Shown here: piece by piece, positions 45,787 through 55,168 of the stretch | Numbering within the stretch: position 1 is the stretch's first letter | How the letters are laid out: each line of letters begins with the position of its first letter | Origin: CAWARU01 sp963784575 | Lineage (GTDB): Bacteria; Pseudomonadota; Gammaproteobacteria; UBA6186; Azoamicaceae | Direction of reading: 5' to 3' | Assembly: GCA_963784575.1 (NCBI GenBank) | Contig: CAWARU010000001.1 | Coordinates: 682,001-746,000, forward strand | DNA: 64,000 nucleotides | The notes under the pieces: model-generated | Database searches by the model: none | Told to the model about the DNA's origin: nothing | Seen by the model: the letters and a program-made list of their open reading frames with translations, nothing else | Made by a program: the position numbers and the translations under genes

Positions 45787-47434
45787 ATGAGCATTCCAGC
45801 ACCTGCACCCACTAAATTAGACATAGGAAATGGTAGCATTGAAATTGTTAGAGGTTCTATTGAATACCAGGGCGGACCAAATTCCGCCATAGTGAATGCT
45901 GCCGCTACAGATCTTAGAGAAGGTGGAGGTGTTTGCGGTTATATCTTTGCAGGAGCAAGAGAATTATCAGGCCCGACAGATCATCGAATGGCTGATGAAA
46001 TTAAAAGACAGAAAGATGTGAGAAGAGCTGCTGGACAACCAGATTTCGACACCGCTGCTGCAATAATAACCCCTTCTTATGATCTAGGGGTAGCAGGTCC
46101 TCGCCGTCCTGCCAGTGCTCAGATTAGCAAGATCATTCATACAATTGGTCCTCGTTGGCATAACATGATAGATACAGATAAAGATGGCAATCGTACTTTA
46201 AAGCCTGGTACCGCTGATAAAAATAAAGATAATATAATAGATTCTGTATTTGTCCTATATAAATAGCTTAGAATTAGCAGATAACAATGGAATTGAGACC
46301 ATTACTTTTCCAACAATTAGCAGTAATCTTTTTCATTGCCCTTCAGACTTGGCAGTAGAGATCGCAATGCTAGCCGCTAAGAATTATTTATTAGAACATC
46401 CAGGTTCGAAACTGAAAATTAAATTTATTACTTTACCTCATTCTGATGTAAGGGATACAACATTAGATGATAAGTTAAATCAATTATATGAAAGTGAAAT
46501 GCGTGTTCTAGCAGCACAGAAATTATCGAATACTCTTGCCCCTACCAAGGCCGAGAATCTTTTATCTGGGCCTGCAGCAAGAAAGAGTATGCAGGATGCA
46601 AGTAGACCTGCCGTGAAAACTCCTGCCCCCTCTGTCCCTAGTGGACCTGCAATTGATCCAGTTTTGCAAGCAAGAATAGCTGCAGCAAAAAGAGAGATGG
46701 ATGAAAAAAGAAGACAAACCCCGCCAAAACCTGGTGATTCTAAATTATCACCAGCTGCTGATCGCGTCAAAGCAGAAAGTCAAAAGACACCGGTACGAAA
46801 GCTTGCACCAGAAACCCCTGGGCAAGAACCTGCTCCAAGTCCTTCGAAACCCCAAGTAAAAATGGAGATAACACAGCAAGACTTTGCAAAGATGGCGCAA
46901 GAAAATAGGACTCAATATACTAATATTGATATAGCAGTCCCCCCTTCTTCAGATCCCTCTTCACCACCCAAAGCTTTTGAAATTCAATTAAAGAGAACGG
47001 TGAATAAAGGACCCGGAGAGGAATCAATCCAAAGAGATACTATTGCTCACGTACATTTTGCACCGAGCGCCCCTAATAGTCAGACAGGTTCTGTTGTTGC
47101 CGTGTTAAGTGAACCAAATCCTAAATTTGTTGAAGTCGTCTTCAAGCAAATTCAAGGTGTTAAAGGTACCGCAGAAATTTTTGGATGCGCAGCACCTGGC
47201 ACTGAGGAAACTGCTGCGCAGATGTTTGTGAGCGCACTTATGAATGGCAATAAAGTAAAATTTGAGGATTCCACCAAATCTTATTTACAAAACTTAGCTG
47301 CACCGAATTCTTTTGAAGCCTACGTTACCAAAGCGATCAACAATACAAAAGGATTTCTGGAACAGTGTCCAGATTGGCAAACTACCTTATCGAATAGTTT
47401 AAGCACAGCTGCAAAACTTACGATTAGAACCTAG
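45787..47434 (+). pseudogene. Macrodomain protein with shared C-terminal domain (one frameshift)
   Basis: The first frame (45787-46266) begins with a macrodomain: NSAIVNAAATDLREGGGVCG (ADP-ribose-binding Asn and Gly-rich loop), IIHTIGPRWHN. The second frame continues it: YINSLELADNNGIETITFPT then ISSNLFHCPSDLAVEIAM. One indel near 46240-46255 joins them into a protein of about 549 residues. Macrodomains bind or hydrolyse ADP-ribose, so removal of ADP-ribose from targets is possible; the catalytic type cannot be told. A Pro/Ala-rich linker follows, then a C-terminal domain (IAHVHFAPSAPNSQTGSVVA ... VKFEDSTKSYLQNLAAPNSF) resembling those of the two frameshifted genes at 26.5 and 29.2 kb. A good ribosome-binding site, AGGAGAG, precedes the ATG. 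Likely a secreted effector. Confidence 0.75.
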
Positions 47435-47628
47435 CATATGAACTGTGTGAACTATCACGGGTGAACTATCACACGATTGATTATTCATGAATTATCCAAG
47501 TTTCAATAAATAAAAATAATTTTGGACTATAAGCAATTGAACTTATCTGACCTTATTTCACTCTAAATTTAAAAGGGGTAATATTTATATACCCAGATGT
47601 TTCAGTTTTGTTTATTTTGGAGGTATAT

Positions 47629-48087
47629 ATGCCAAATTTAAATAGAGTTAGAGAACAACTTTTAAGTACAATTTATGAAGATAATCATCACATCAAAAAT
47701 CCCATCCCAAGAACAGTTACCATCGACGCCATAGGCAAAACACTCACCGATATAGAATGGAAAAAATTCTATAATAATTTTCTGATTCCAAAATTACAAC
47801 GGTGTACTGAGCGCAAAGGAGATGGTACTGTACATTTCTTTGGTGAATATGGCTTGGAAGCTGCTTTGATTCTAGATAAGCGAATTTCAGGTCGTTTTCA
47901 TTTCGAAGTATTCAGCGATTCTAAAGAAAATGCGGCAGTTGCACTGTTCAATGCCAAGCAATTAGGCTTGAACATTCGTGAAGTGCATTTTAAGAATGGA
48001 CGCAATGAATTTGTGAATATTAATGATAAGAGGCTTATGGATAGGCTGCTGCAGGAAGCAGCGAAGATCGCTGAAATTACTTACTAA
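47629..48087 (+). CDS. Hypothetical protein
   Basis: 152 residues from the ATG at 47629, chosen because GGAGGT lies seven bases upstream; an upstream start at 47608 is less likely. The sequence looks like a compact alpha/beta protein: MPNLNRVREQLLSTIYEDNH, DIEWKKFYNNFLIPKLQRCT, FGEYGLEAALILDKRISGRF, HFEVFSDSKENAAVALFNAK. No signal peptide, membrane segment or recognised motif. It follows the macrodomain gene by about 190 bp and converges on zipA. Function unknown. Confidence 0.65.
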   Translation: MPNLNRVREQLLSTIYEDNHHIKNPIPRTVTIDAIGKTLTDIEWKKFYNNFLIPKLQRCTERKGDGTVHFFGEYGLEAALILDKRISGRFHFEVFSDSKENAAVALFNAKQLGLNIREVHFKNGRNEFVNINDKRLMDRLLQEAAKIAEITY

Positions 48088-48116
48088 AATATATTTTTAA
48101 TTAATATATTTTAATT

Positions 48117-48944
48117 TTAAGCGTGCAATCTTACCCTTTCGCGGTATCGATCGATACCGTGATTGGTAAGGAGCAATCTTTTATCATCCCGTAATTCGCC
48201 ATCTAAGCGCATGGCCAACTGCTTTGCGATCCGGAGCATGGCTTCAAAAGCAGAGACAGAAAGATTTTGCCGACTGGGTATGAAAAAGAAAGTAAGACCA
48301 GGCGTGCCAAACTGATCCATTTTAGAATGATCAAAAACACCCGGTTCAACTGCTGAAGTCACTGAAAAGACAATATCACCAGTGCCATCTGGATGTTCAT
48401 GATAATGAAAAATTTGCATTTCCCCAAAATGTAAATAAACCTCGTTGAAAGCCTCGAGCAATTTCTTGCCAGAAAAGATCTGCCCCTGTCTTGCCATCAG
48501 GTTCAGAATAACGGGCGCAGCGGGTGCAGACGAGGTGTGGGCGGTTTGAGAAGAGTATGAGATATGAGAGGATTGAGAAGAAGATTGAGAGGTTGCGGGA
48601 TCAGCCATGCTCGCAGATTTAGTGGATGCAGAGGCAGACGACGAAGGGCTTGCAGCTCTGTCATCTTCTATAGTTTGACGTTGTATCAAAGGTGATTGTG
48701 GGCTCGATATAAGAGGCGTTTTTTTGAGCACAACAGTTTCAGTTTCTTGCTCAAGATTTTCTGGGGCATCTAGATCATCAGAATCTTCTAACGAATCTTC
48801 TAATTTTTTGTGTAAATCTATACGTGAAGATTTGGCAAGCTGGCGATCCTTCTCCTGGCGCTTAGCACGAAGCGTATCCCAGACAATTCCCGCAATGATA
48901 AAAATACCAACCAATAGCAAAATGATCCTAAGACTGGTATCCAT
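48117..48944 (-). CDS. zipA: Cell division protein ZipA
   Basis: ZipA anchors the FtsZ ring to the inner membrane. Layout: one N-terminal membrane helix (LRIILLLVGIFIIAGIVWDT, residues 5-24), a charged then Ser-rich linker of about 110 residues (including ASPSSSASASTKSASMADP), and the C-terminal FtsZ-binding domain (VILNLMARQGQIFSGKKLLE, PGLTFFFIPSRQNLSVSAFE, MLRIAKQLAMRLDGELRDDK). Length 275 is normal. It lies 85 bp downstream of smc on the same strand, the smc-zipA order found in many gammaproteobacteria. The ligase gene ligA that often comes next is not here. Confidence 0.93.
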   Translation of the reverse strand: MDTSLRIILLLVGIFIIAGIVWDTLRAKRQEKDRQLAKSSRIDLHKKLEDSLEDSDDLDAPENLEQETETVVLKKTPLISSPQSPLIQRQTIEDDRAASPSSSASASTKSASMADPATSQSSSQSSHISYSSQTAHTSSAPAAPVILNLMARQGQIFSGKKLLEAFNEVYLHFGEMQIFHYHEHPDGTGDIVFSVTSAVEPGVFDHSKMDQFGTPGLTFFFIPSRQNLSVSAFEAMLRIAKQLAMRLDGELRDDKRLLLTNHGIDRYRERVRLHA

Positions 48945-49029
48945 TTTTTTCTCCTAAAATTCAATAAAATTCAAATTCTGTTTTTAACTTTTTAAACAAT
49001 TTAACTATTTCAACCATTTTACACTGGGT

Positions 49030-52000
49030 TTAAGACATCGCCATTTCATAAGCCTCTGCTACGTTAACAGAGACGAGACGCGACACTCCAGGTTCTTTCA
49101 TGGTAACACCAACCAATATATTTGCAGACTCCATTGATAACTTATTGTGCGTAATATAAATAAACTGCACTGTAGATGACATATGTTTCACCAACTCGCA
49201 AAAACGACCCACATTGGCATCGTCTAAAGGTGCGTCTACTTCGTCCAGCATACAAAATGGCGCTGGATTCAATTGGAAAATAGCAAACACCAAAGCAACT
49301 GCAGTCAACGCTTTTTCACCGCCGGATAAGAGATGGATAGAGCTATTCTTTTTGCCGGGAGGCCTCGCCATCACTGCAACTCCGGCTTCGAGTAAATCTT
49401 CACCTACCAGTTCCAAATAAGCTTGTCCACCGCCAAAGAGCCTGGGGAACAAAGTTTGGAATTCTGCATTTACTTTGTCATAAGTTTCCTTGAACTTCAT
49501 CCGGGTTTCTTTATCGATTTTTTGAATGGCGTTATCTAAAGTTTCCAAGGCCTCTGTCAAATCTTTAAACTGAGAATCGAGATAATTTTTACGCTCACTC
49601 TCTGTTTGAAATTCTTCAATGGCTGCCATATTGATGGCACCCAGGCGTTGAATTCGATTGCTGACTTGCTCTAATCGTTCTGCCCAGAGCGTTTCTTCTG
49701 CACCCTCTTCTAATGTTTTCCAAATTTCTTCTGCAGATTTTTGAACGGCTTGTAATTTTTCTTGCACGGTTTGGCTTCTGATTTCTAAAGCCTGAACTTG
49801 CATACGGGCTTCATCTAGGCGGCCACGGATATTTTCAGCTTCCTGTTCAAAATTAACACGGCGCTTTTCGAGTGTATTGATATCATTGTCTAAGCTTTCG
49901 ACAATGTTTCGCGCCTGATTCAGTTCCTTTTCAATTTCGACCCGCTCTGAAAGCAACTCATCCAAAACAAGGCGCAGCTCCTCGGTGGGTTGTTCGAGAT
50001 CTTGAATGGTCTTACTCAATTTAATTTTCTGTTCTGTAACAGAGGAAAGACTTTCTTCTAGGCGCAGAATGCCCTGCTTCGTTGCTTCTTGCTGTGCTTT
50101 CAAGCTTTCGAGTTTTAAAGCTTTGCTATGGAGGGCATCTTTCGAGGCACTGAGATTTCTTTCTGCATCGCTCAATAAAGTTCGGAGATTTTGCCGCTCA
50201 GTCGCAAGCGATTCACGACGATTGCGGCAAGCTTCCATCTCATCCAACGCCGATTGCAATTCAAGTCTTGCAAGACCAGCATCTTCCTGAGCTAAGGTTA
50301 AACGTTGCTGATATTCAGCCATTTCCTGTTGCACTTGATTTAAGCGGTTCCGAGTGTGCTCGAGCCTCGCACGCAATGCAGAACTCTTGCCGGTTAAGTC
50401 TTTTAATTCTTTGGCAACAACAGTTTCTTTTTGCAGCAAAGATTCTCTTTCTTTTTCTAGTTGCAGGATTTTATCTCGGTTCTCTTCAAATTTTATTTCA
50501 TATTCTGAAATAGAACTGTTTAATTGCTGAATCAAAGCTTGCAATTCTTTGATTTCTGCTTCACGCTCAATCACGCCGGCACGTGAGCCCTGATCTCGGA
50601 AAACTCGAAGGGCATGCCTTGAAATCCAAATACCTTCACGAGTGACAACGGATTCTGCGAGAGAGAGATCAGATCGCAGCCGCATGGCTTCTTCTAAAGT
50701 ATCCACCACATAAATATTTGAAAGGAATTGATCCAATGAATGTTCAGAATTCACTTTAACTTTACTTGATAAGCGCGCTGCTGCAATTGCGGAAGTAGCA
50801 GTAGCGGCCGCAGCCTGTTGAATTGAAGTCTGTTGAATTGAAGCCTGTGATGAAGCATCAGACATTTCCACAAAGGACGCATTTAATTTGGGAATCGAAC
50901 CAGATGCACTCGAAAAATGCGTCATGACTTCCTCTAAAGTATTGACGCAGACAGCCTCCAAAGCATTGCCAAGCACTGTTTCCAGCGCTGTTTCATAGCC
51001 AGATTCTACTTCGATACACTCTCCAAGCCGGCTATTTTCTGAAAATCCTGCGACCTTCAACCATTCTTTAACAACCCCATCTGTTTTACCAAGCGCTGCC
51101 TGCTGCAATGCCTCAAGCGATGCCAAGCGTCCCTGGGAAGTTTGCCGTTTTTCTCTGGAGGCATCAGATTTAACCCGTATGTCGTCAGAATCTAGCCGAA
51201 TATCATTTAATTCTGTCGCAAGGGATTCAAGCTCTTTGCGATAATTCAATGTTTCTTGTTCACGGCTCTCAATGTCTTGCAGCAATTCATTCAAAGATTT
51301 TTCTAAAGCTTCCCAATTGAGGTTGGATTGTTCATGCTGCAATCTCGATAAATGGGCATTGGCTTCCCGGCTTTGCTTATCCAATTGTTCGATACGGGCT
51401 TTTTCAACTTCCGCAATTTGCTGGGTCTTCTGAGAATCTTCTTGGAATTTTTCATAGCCTTCCTGAAAATGCTGCATGGCATGAGAAGCCTGTTCTAAAA
51501 CAATTGCTGCGTTTTTGGCTTCTTCATTTGCTGCGTCATAGCTCGGTCGAAGCGCCTCATTTTCTGTCAAATAGTAGCTCAATTGCTCTTTATCTTCGAG
51601 AAGTTGGCTTTCAATTCTGGCAATATTATTTTGTGCTTGTTCTATATCATGCTGCAATTGCAGTTGTCTTTCGCGATGATGTTCCAAAGTTTGTTCGTTT
51701 CGAGCAATTTTCGTGCCAACTTCATAATAGTGGCTGTGGATTTGATTGTATTCTTCAGATTTTGAAGCATGCTCTTCACGCATTTTCTCGAGTTCGAGAT
51801 CGATGCTAGCGCGCCCTGCCATTTTTTCTTCAAAGGCGCTCGCAAGCGTTCGAATAGCCTGTTTTTGAGTGTCGAGTTGTTCTGCAAGGGCATGCCAGCG
51901 CAGCGCCGCAAGCTCAGCATCCAGCTTTTCCTGTTCATCTTTCAATTCTTGATAACGTGTGGCGGCTTCTGCTTGCCGTTTCAGGCGGTCGAGCTGCTTT

Positions 52001-52605
52001 TCAAGCTCTTGCCGCACATCATCGAGACGGGCCAAATTTTCTCGGGTATGGCGCATGCGAATTTCTGTTTCATGACGGCGTCTGCGATATAAAGATATGC
52101 CAGCGGCTTCCTCGAGGAAAGAACGCAACTCTTCAGGTTTAGCTTCCAACACACGGGAGATCATGCCCTGTTCAATGATGGAATAGCTACGAGGACCAAG
52201 GCCTGTACCTAAAAAGATGTCTGTGATGTCCTTACGGCGGCAACGGGTGCCATTCAAAAAATAATCGGATTGATTGTCACGCCCTGCTTGGCGGCGAATG
52301 GAGATTTCAGCATAGCTCGCATACTCCCCGCCCAATGATCCATCGCTGTTATCAAAGACTAACTCTACAGTTGCCTGTCCTACGGGTTTTCGGGTGGCAG
52401 AACCATTGAAGATGACATCAGACATGGATTCACCACGCAAATTACGTGCTGAGGATTCACCCATGACCCAGCGTACTGCGTCGATGACATTCGATTTGCC
52501 ACAGCCGTTTGGACCGACCACCGCTACCAATGGACTTTTGAACTCCAAGCTAGTGGGATCTACAAATGATTTAAAACCTGCCAGTTTGATACTTTTTAAA
52601 CGCAT
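49030..52605 (-). CDS. smc: Chromosome segregation/condensin protein SMC
   Basis: SMC dimers form loops and organise the chromosome with ScpA/ScpB. The 1,191-residue frame is intact: Walker A GPNGCGKSN (residues 31-39), two long coiled coils, a hinge in the middle, and the C-terminal LLSGGEKALTAVALVFAIFQ signature with Walker B APFCMLDEVDAPLDDANVGR. In the hinge region an Ala/Gln/Ser-rich insertion (SQASIQQTSIQQAAAATAT) is unusual. The gene is upstream of zipA on the same strand. ScpA/ScpB are not in this window. Confidence 0.97.
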   Translation of the reverse strand: MRLKSIKLAGFKSFVDPTSLEFKSPLVAVVGPNGCGKSNVIDAVRWVMGESSARNLRGESMSDVIFNGSATRKPVGQATVELVFDNSDGSLGGEYASYAEISIRRQAGRDNQSDYFLNGTRCRRKDITDIFLGTGLGPRSYSIIEQGMISRVLEAKPEELRSFLEEAAGISLYRRRRHETEIRMRHTRENLARLDDVRQELEKQLDRLKRQAEAATRYQELKDEQEKLDAELAALRWHALAEQLDTQKQAIRTLASAFEEKMAGRASIDLELEKMREEHASKSEEYNQIHSHYYEVGTKIARNEQTLEHHRERQLQLQHDIEQAQNNIARIESQLLEDKEQLSYYLTENEALRPSYDAANEEAKNAAIVLEQASHAMQHFQEGYEKFQEDSQKTQQIAEVEKARIEQLDKQSREANAHLSRLQHEQSNLNWEALEKSLNELLQDIESREQETLNYRKELESLATELNDIRLDSDDIRVKSDASREKRQTSQGRLASLEALQQAALGKTDGVVKEWLKVAGFSENSRLGECIEVESGYETALETVLGNALEAVCVNTLEEVMTHFSSASGSIPKLNASFVEMSDASSQASIQQTSIQQAAAATATSAIAAARLSSKVKVNSEHSLDQFLSNIYVVDTLEEAMRLRSDLSLAESVVTREGIWISRHALRVFRDQGSRAGVIEREAEIKELQALIQQLNSSISEYEIKFEENRDKILQLEKERESLLQKETVVAKELKDLTGKSSALRARLEHTRNRLNQVQQEMAEYQQRLTLAQEDAGLARLELQSALDEMEACRNRRESLATERQNLRTLLSDAERNLSASKDALHSKALKLESLKAQQEATKQGILRLEESLSSVTEQKIKLSKTIQDLEQPTEELRLVLDELLSERVEIEKELNQARNIVESLDNDINTLEKRRVNFEQEAENIRGRLDEARMQVQALEIRSQTVQEKLQAVQKSAEEIWKTLEEGAEETLWAERLEQVSNRIQRLGAINMAAIEEFQTESERKNYLDSQFKDLTEALETLDNAIQKIDKETRMKFKETYDKVNAEFQTLFPRLFGGGQAYLELVGEDLLEAGVAVMARPPGKKNSSIHLLSGGEKALTAVALVFAIFQLNPAPFCMLDEVDAPLDDANVGRFCELVKHMSSTVQFIYITHNKLSMESANILVGVTMKEPGVSRLVSVNVAEAYEMAMS

Positions 52606-52725
52606 AATGAACGTATATTAAACGCCTAAAATTTGTCTTGCAAGTTTCTTGAAAAAGGCTTCTAATGGTACTAACTAGTTTGTAATCTGGATTTAGGATT
52701 TGAGATGTAGATGTTTGGAGGAGAA

Positions 52726-54276
52726 ATGTCTAAAAGTATTGATAGTAGTGACAATACCAACAGTATCAGCGGCATCAGCAGTGGGGGCATGAGCATCGGC
52801 AATATTGGTAACACAGATAAGAATACAGACAGAAAAATTAACTCTAGCAATTTAACTAAATCAAGTCAGCTTTCACTACCAAAACTGTCCCCATTTCTCG
52901 GCATCACTGCTTTTATCTTAATACTCTGGTTCACACCTCCCCCAACGGGCTTAAGTACCCAAGTTTGGCATCTTTTTACCATTTTTGCGGCAACCATCAT
53001 TGGGATAATTACCAATGTGCTGCCGATGGGTGCTATGGCCATTGTTGCGTTGTCCCTCTGTACCATCACCCAAACCTTAACTATCAAGCAGGCCCTCTCC
53101 GGTTTCAGTTCTCATATCGTCTGGTTGATATTGCTTGCCTTTTTGCTGGCGCGAGGTTTCATCAAAACGGGGCTCGGTACTCGGATTGCTTATTATTTCG
53201 TTCGCTCATTGGGTAAAAGCCCTTTAGGCCTAGGGTATGGCTTGATGGCAACTGAGCTCATCTTAGCACCCTTCACGCCCAGCAATACGGCACGCGGTGC
53301 AGGAATTGTTTATCCGATCGTCACTGCCCTGTCAGAGGAATTTGGCAGTTCACCAGCTCAAAAGACGGAACGCAAAATGGGTTCTTATCTGATGAAGTTG
53401 TCTTATCAAGGCAATGTCATCACAAGCACCATGTTTTTGACTGCCACCGCAGGCAACCCATTAATAGTAAGCCTCGCAGCAAAAATGGGTGTGGAGCTCA
53501 GCTGGACATTCTGGGCACTCGCTGCCCTTGTTCCAGGTGTTATCAGTCTCATTTTATTACCCATCATTTTATTCTTTATCTATCCTCCAGAAATTAAGAG
53601 CACGCCAGAAGCACCCAAATTTGCGCGTCAGAAATTGGAAGAAATGGGCCCTTTGAAAACTGCTGAGTGGATCATGCTTGGCACTTTCGCCCTATTACTC
53701 ACGCTCTGGGTTTTGGGATCAGAAATAGGGATTGATGCAACGGTAGCTGCCCTTTTAGGCCTTGCAATCTTGCTCACCACCGGAGTTCTCTCATGGGAAG
53801 ATATCCTAAAAGAACAAAATGCTTGGCATACTTTCATTTGGCTCACCACCTTATTGATGATGTCCAGTTTCTTAACCGAATTTGGATTAATGACCTGGTT
53901 TAGTAATCACATGCATCAGATGATCAGCCAATTTCATTGGATTACGTCTTTAAGTATTGTTTGTCTGCTTTATTTCTACAGCCATTATGCATTTGCAAGC
54001 ATGATTTCGCATATCGGGGCATTATTCACACCGCTTTGCCTGGTGGCAATTACGGCAGGTGCGCCTCCCATGCTGACAGTATTGCTGATGGCTTTTGCGT
54101 CCTGCTTATGCGCTGGAATCACGCATTATGGCACGGGTACCGGTCCGGTATATTTTGGTTCTGGTTATGTGAATATCCGCGATTGGTGGCGTACCGGCGG
54201 TATTATGAGTGTTATTAATATCGTGTTGTGGGTGGGGACGGGTATTGTGTGGTGGAAGGTGTTGGGAATATATTAA
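52726..54276 (+). CDS. DASS-family (SLC13-type) dicarboxylate or citrate transporter
   Basis: About 516 residues from the ATG at 52726, chosen because GGAGGAGAA directly precedes it; an in-frame ATG at 52711 is less likely. After a Ser/Asn/Gly-rich N-terminus of about forty residues come some twelve membrane helices. DASS landmarks include APFTPSNTARGAGIVYPIV (first SNT-type motif), STMFLTATAGNPL and GITHYGTGTGPVYFGSGYV. These families exchange or co-transport C4-dicarboxylates, 2-oxoglutarate or citrate. The closest recalled relatives are bacterial and plastid 2-oxoglutarate/malate translocators. Together with the NAD-glutamate dehydrogenase it fits uptake of host TCA intermediates. Substrate not determined by the sequence. 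Confidence 0.88.
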   Translation: MSKSIDSSDNTNSISGISSGGMSIGNIGNTDKNTDRKINSSNLTKSSQLSLPKLSPFLGITAFILILWFTPPPTGLSTQVWHLFTIFAATIIGIITNVLPMGAMAIVALSLCTITQTLTIKQALSGFSSHIVWLILLAFLLARGFIKTGLGTRIAYYFVRSLGKSPLGLGYGLMATELILAPFTPSNTARGAGIVYPIVTALSEEFGSSPAQKTERKMGSYLMKLSYQGNVITSTMFLTATAGNPLIVSLAAKMGVELSWTFWALAALVPGVISLILLPIILFFIYPPEIKSTPEAPKFARQKLEEMGPLKTAEWIMLGTFALLLTLWVLGSEIGIDATVAALLGLAILLTTGVLSWEDILKEQNAWHTFIWLTTLLMMSSFLTEFGLMTWFSNHMHQMISQFHWITSLSIVCLLYFYSHYAFASMISHIGALFTPLCLVAITAGAPPMLTVLLMAFASCLCAGITHYGTGTGPVYFGSGYVNIRDWWRTGGIMSVINIVLWVGTGIVWWKVLGIY

Positions 54277-54300
54277 GTTTATTTATTATTAATATGAAAA

Positions 54301-54328
54301 ATGGATTCCCGCCACCGCGGGAATCCAT
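54301..54328. repeat. Perfect 12-bp stem palindrome after the transporter gene
   Basis: ATGGATTCCCGC, loop CACC, GCGGGAATCCAT. It resembles a terminator stem but is followed by AAAATAATT rather than a T run; the ATTCCCGC..GCGGGAAT type is also a widespread dispersed repeat in proteobacteria. It lies 25 bp after the transporter stop and 31 bp before cysZ. Confidence 0.75.
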
Positions 54329-54358
54329 AAAATAATTATTTATGGGTATGATAATATT

Positions 54359-55168
54359 ATGTTAAAAGATAATGTATTGAATGGTTTTAGGCATTTTCTC
54401 GCAGGCTTTCGGCTGATCTCAAGTCCTGGCCTAAAACGCTTTATCGTTGTCCCAGTCATCGTAAATATTGTGCTTTTGGTCGTCATCACGGCAGCCATTG
54501 CAATTTATATTACACATCATTTGCCAGCATTTTTACTGAGCTTCCCAAAGTGGGTTATCTATATTTTAGGCTGGTTATTTTGGTTATTGTATGGTTTGAC
54601 CAGTCTTTTGATCGGTACTTTCATTTTTACCATGATGACTAATATTATTGCTTCCCCTTTTTATGGCATCCTGTCCGAAAAGACCGAAGAAAAAATCAAA
54701 GGATACTACCCGGTAACACCAAATAACTTCAAACAACTGATGATACTTTGGGGTCATACTTTTCTTCGAGAATGCAGAAAAATTCTCTATTTCATACCCT
54801 GGTTCTTGCTCTGTCTACTCTTTCTAATTATTCCCGCACTATGGCCGTTATTTCCTGTCGTCTGGTGGCTGGTGATGGCCTGGATCATGGCGGTGCAGTA
54901 CTGTGACTATGCTGCTGATAATCAGCGCATTCCATTAAAAAGGATGCTGAAGACCCTGAAACAATATCCCTGGACATCACTCGGATTTGGCGGATCTGTG
55001 AGTGTTGCACTGATGATTCCGGGGTTGAATTTGGTGGTGCCGGCTGCTGCGGTGGCGGGCGGGACGGTGCTTTGGGTTATGCTCAATGATAATAATCGGG
55101 ATGGCGGTGAGATCAAAAGCGCTGCTGAAAAAATAATTAATCCAGTTTCTTCTGACCAGGTTCAGTAG
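54359..55168 (+). CDS. cysZ: Sulfate transporter CysZ (EI24 family)
   Basis: 269 residues with about four long membrane helices. Family landmarks are GFRHFLAGFRLISSPGLKRF at the N-terminus, IASPFYGILSEKTEEKI after the second helix pair, and FLIIPALWPLFPVVWWLVMA then WIMAVQYCDYAADN. In E. coli CysZ is a proton-driven sulfate channel for cysteine synthesis. Length slightly exceeds E. coli CysZ (253) because of a hydrophilic tail. It overlaps tail-to-tail by about 30 bp with the giant gene that follows on the other strand. No cys biosynthesis gene is nearby. Confidence 0.9.
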   Translation: MLKDNVLNGFRHFLAGFRLISSPGLKRFIVVPVIVNIVLLVVITAAIAIYITHHLPAFLLSFPKWVIYILGWLFWLLYGLTSLLIGTFIFTMMTNIIASPFYGILSEKTEEKIKGYYPVTPNNFKQLMILWGHTFLRECRKILYFIPWFLLCLLFLIIPALWPLFPVVWWLVMAWIMAVQYCDYAADNQRIPLKRMLKTLKQYPWTSLGFGGSVSVALMIPGLNLVVPAAAVAGGTVLWVMLNDNNRDGGEIKSAAEKIINPVSSDQVQ

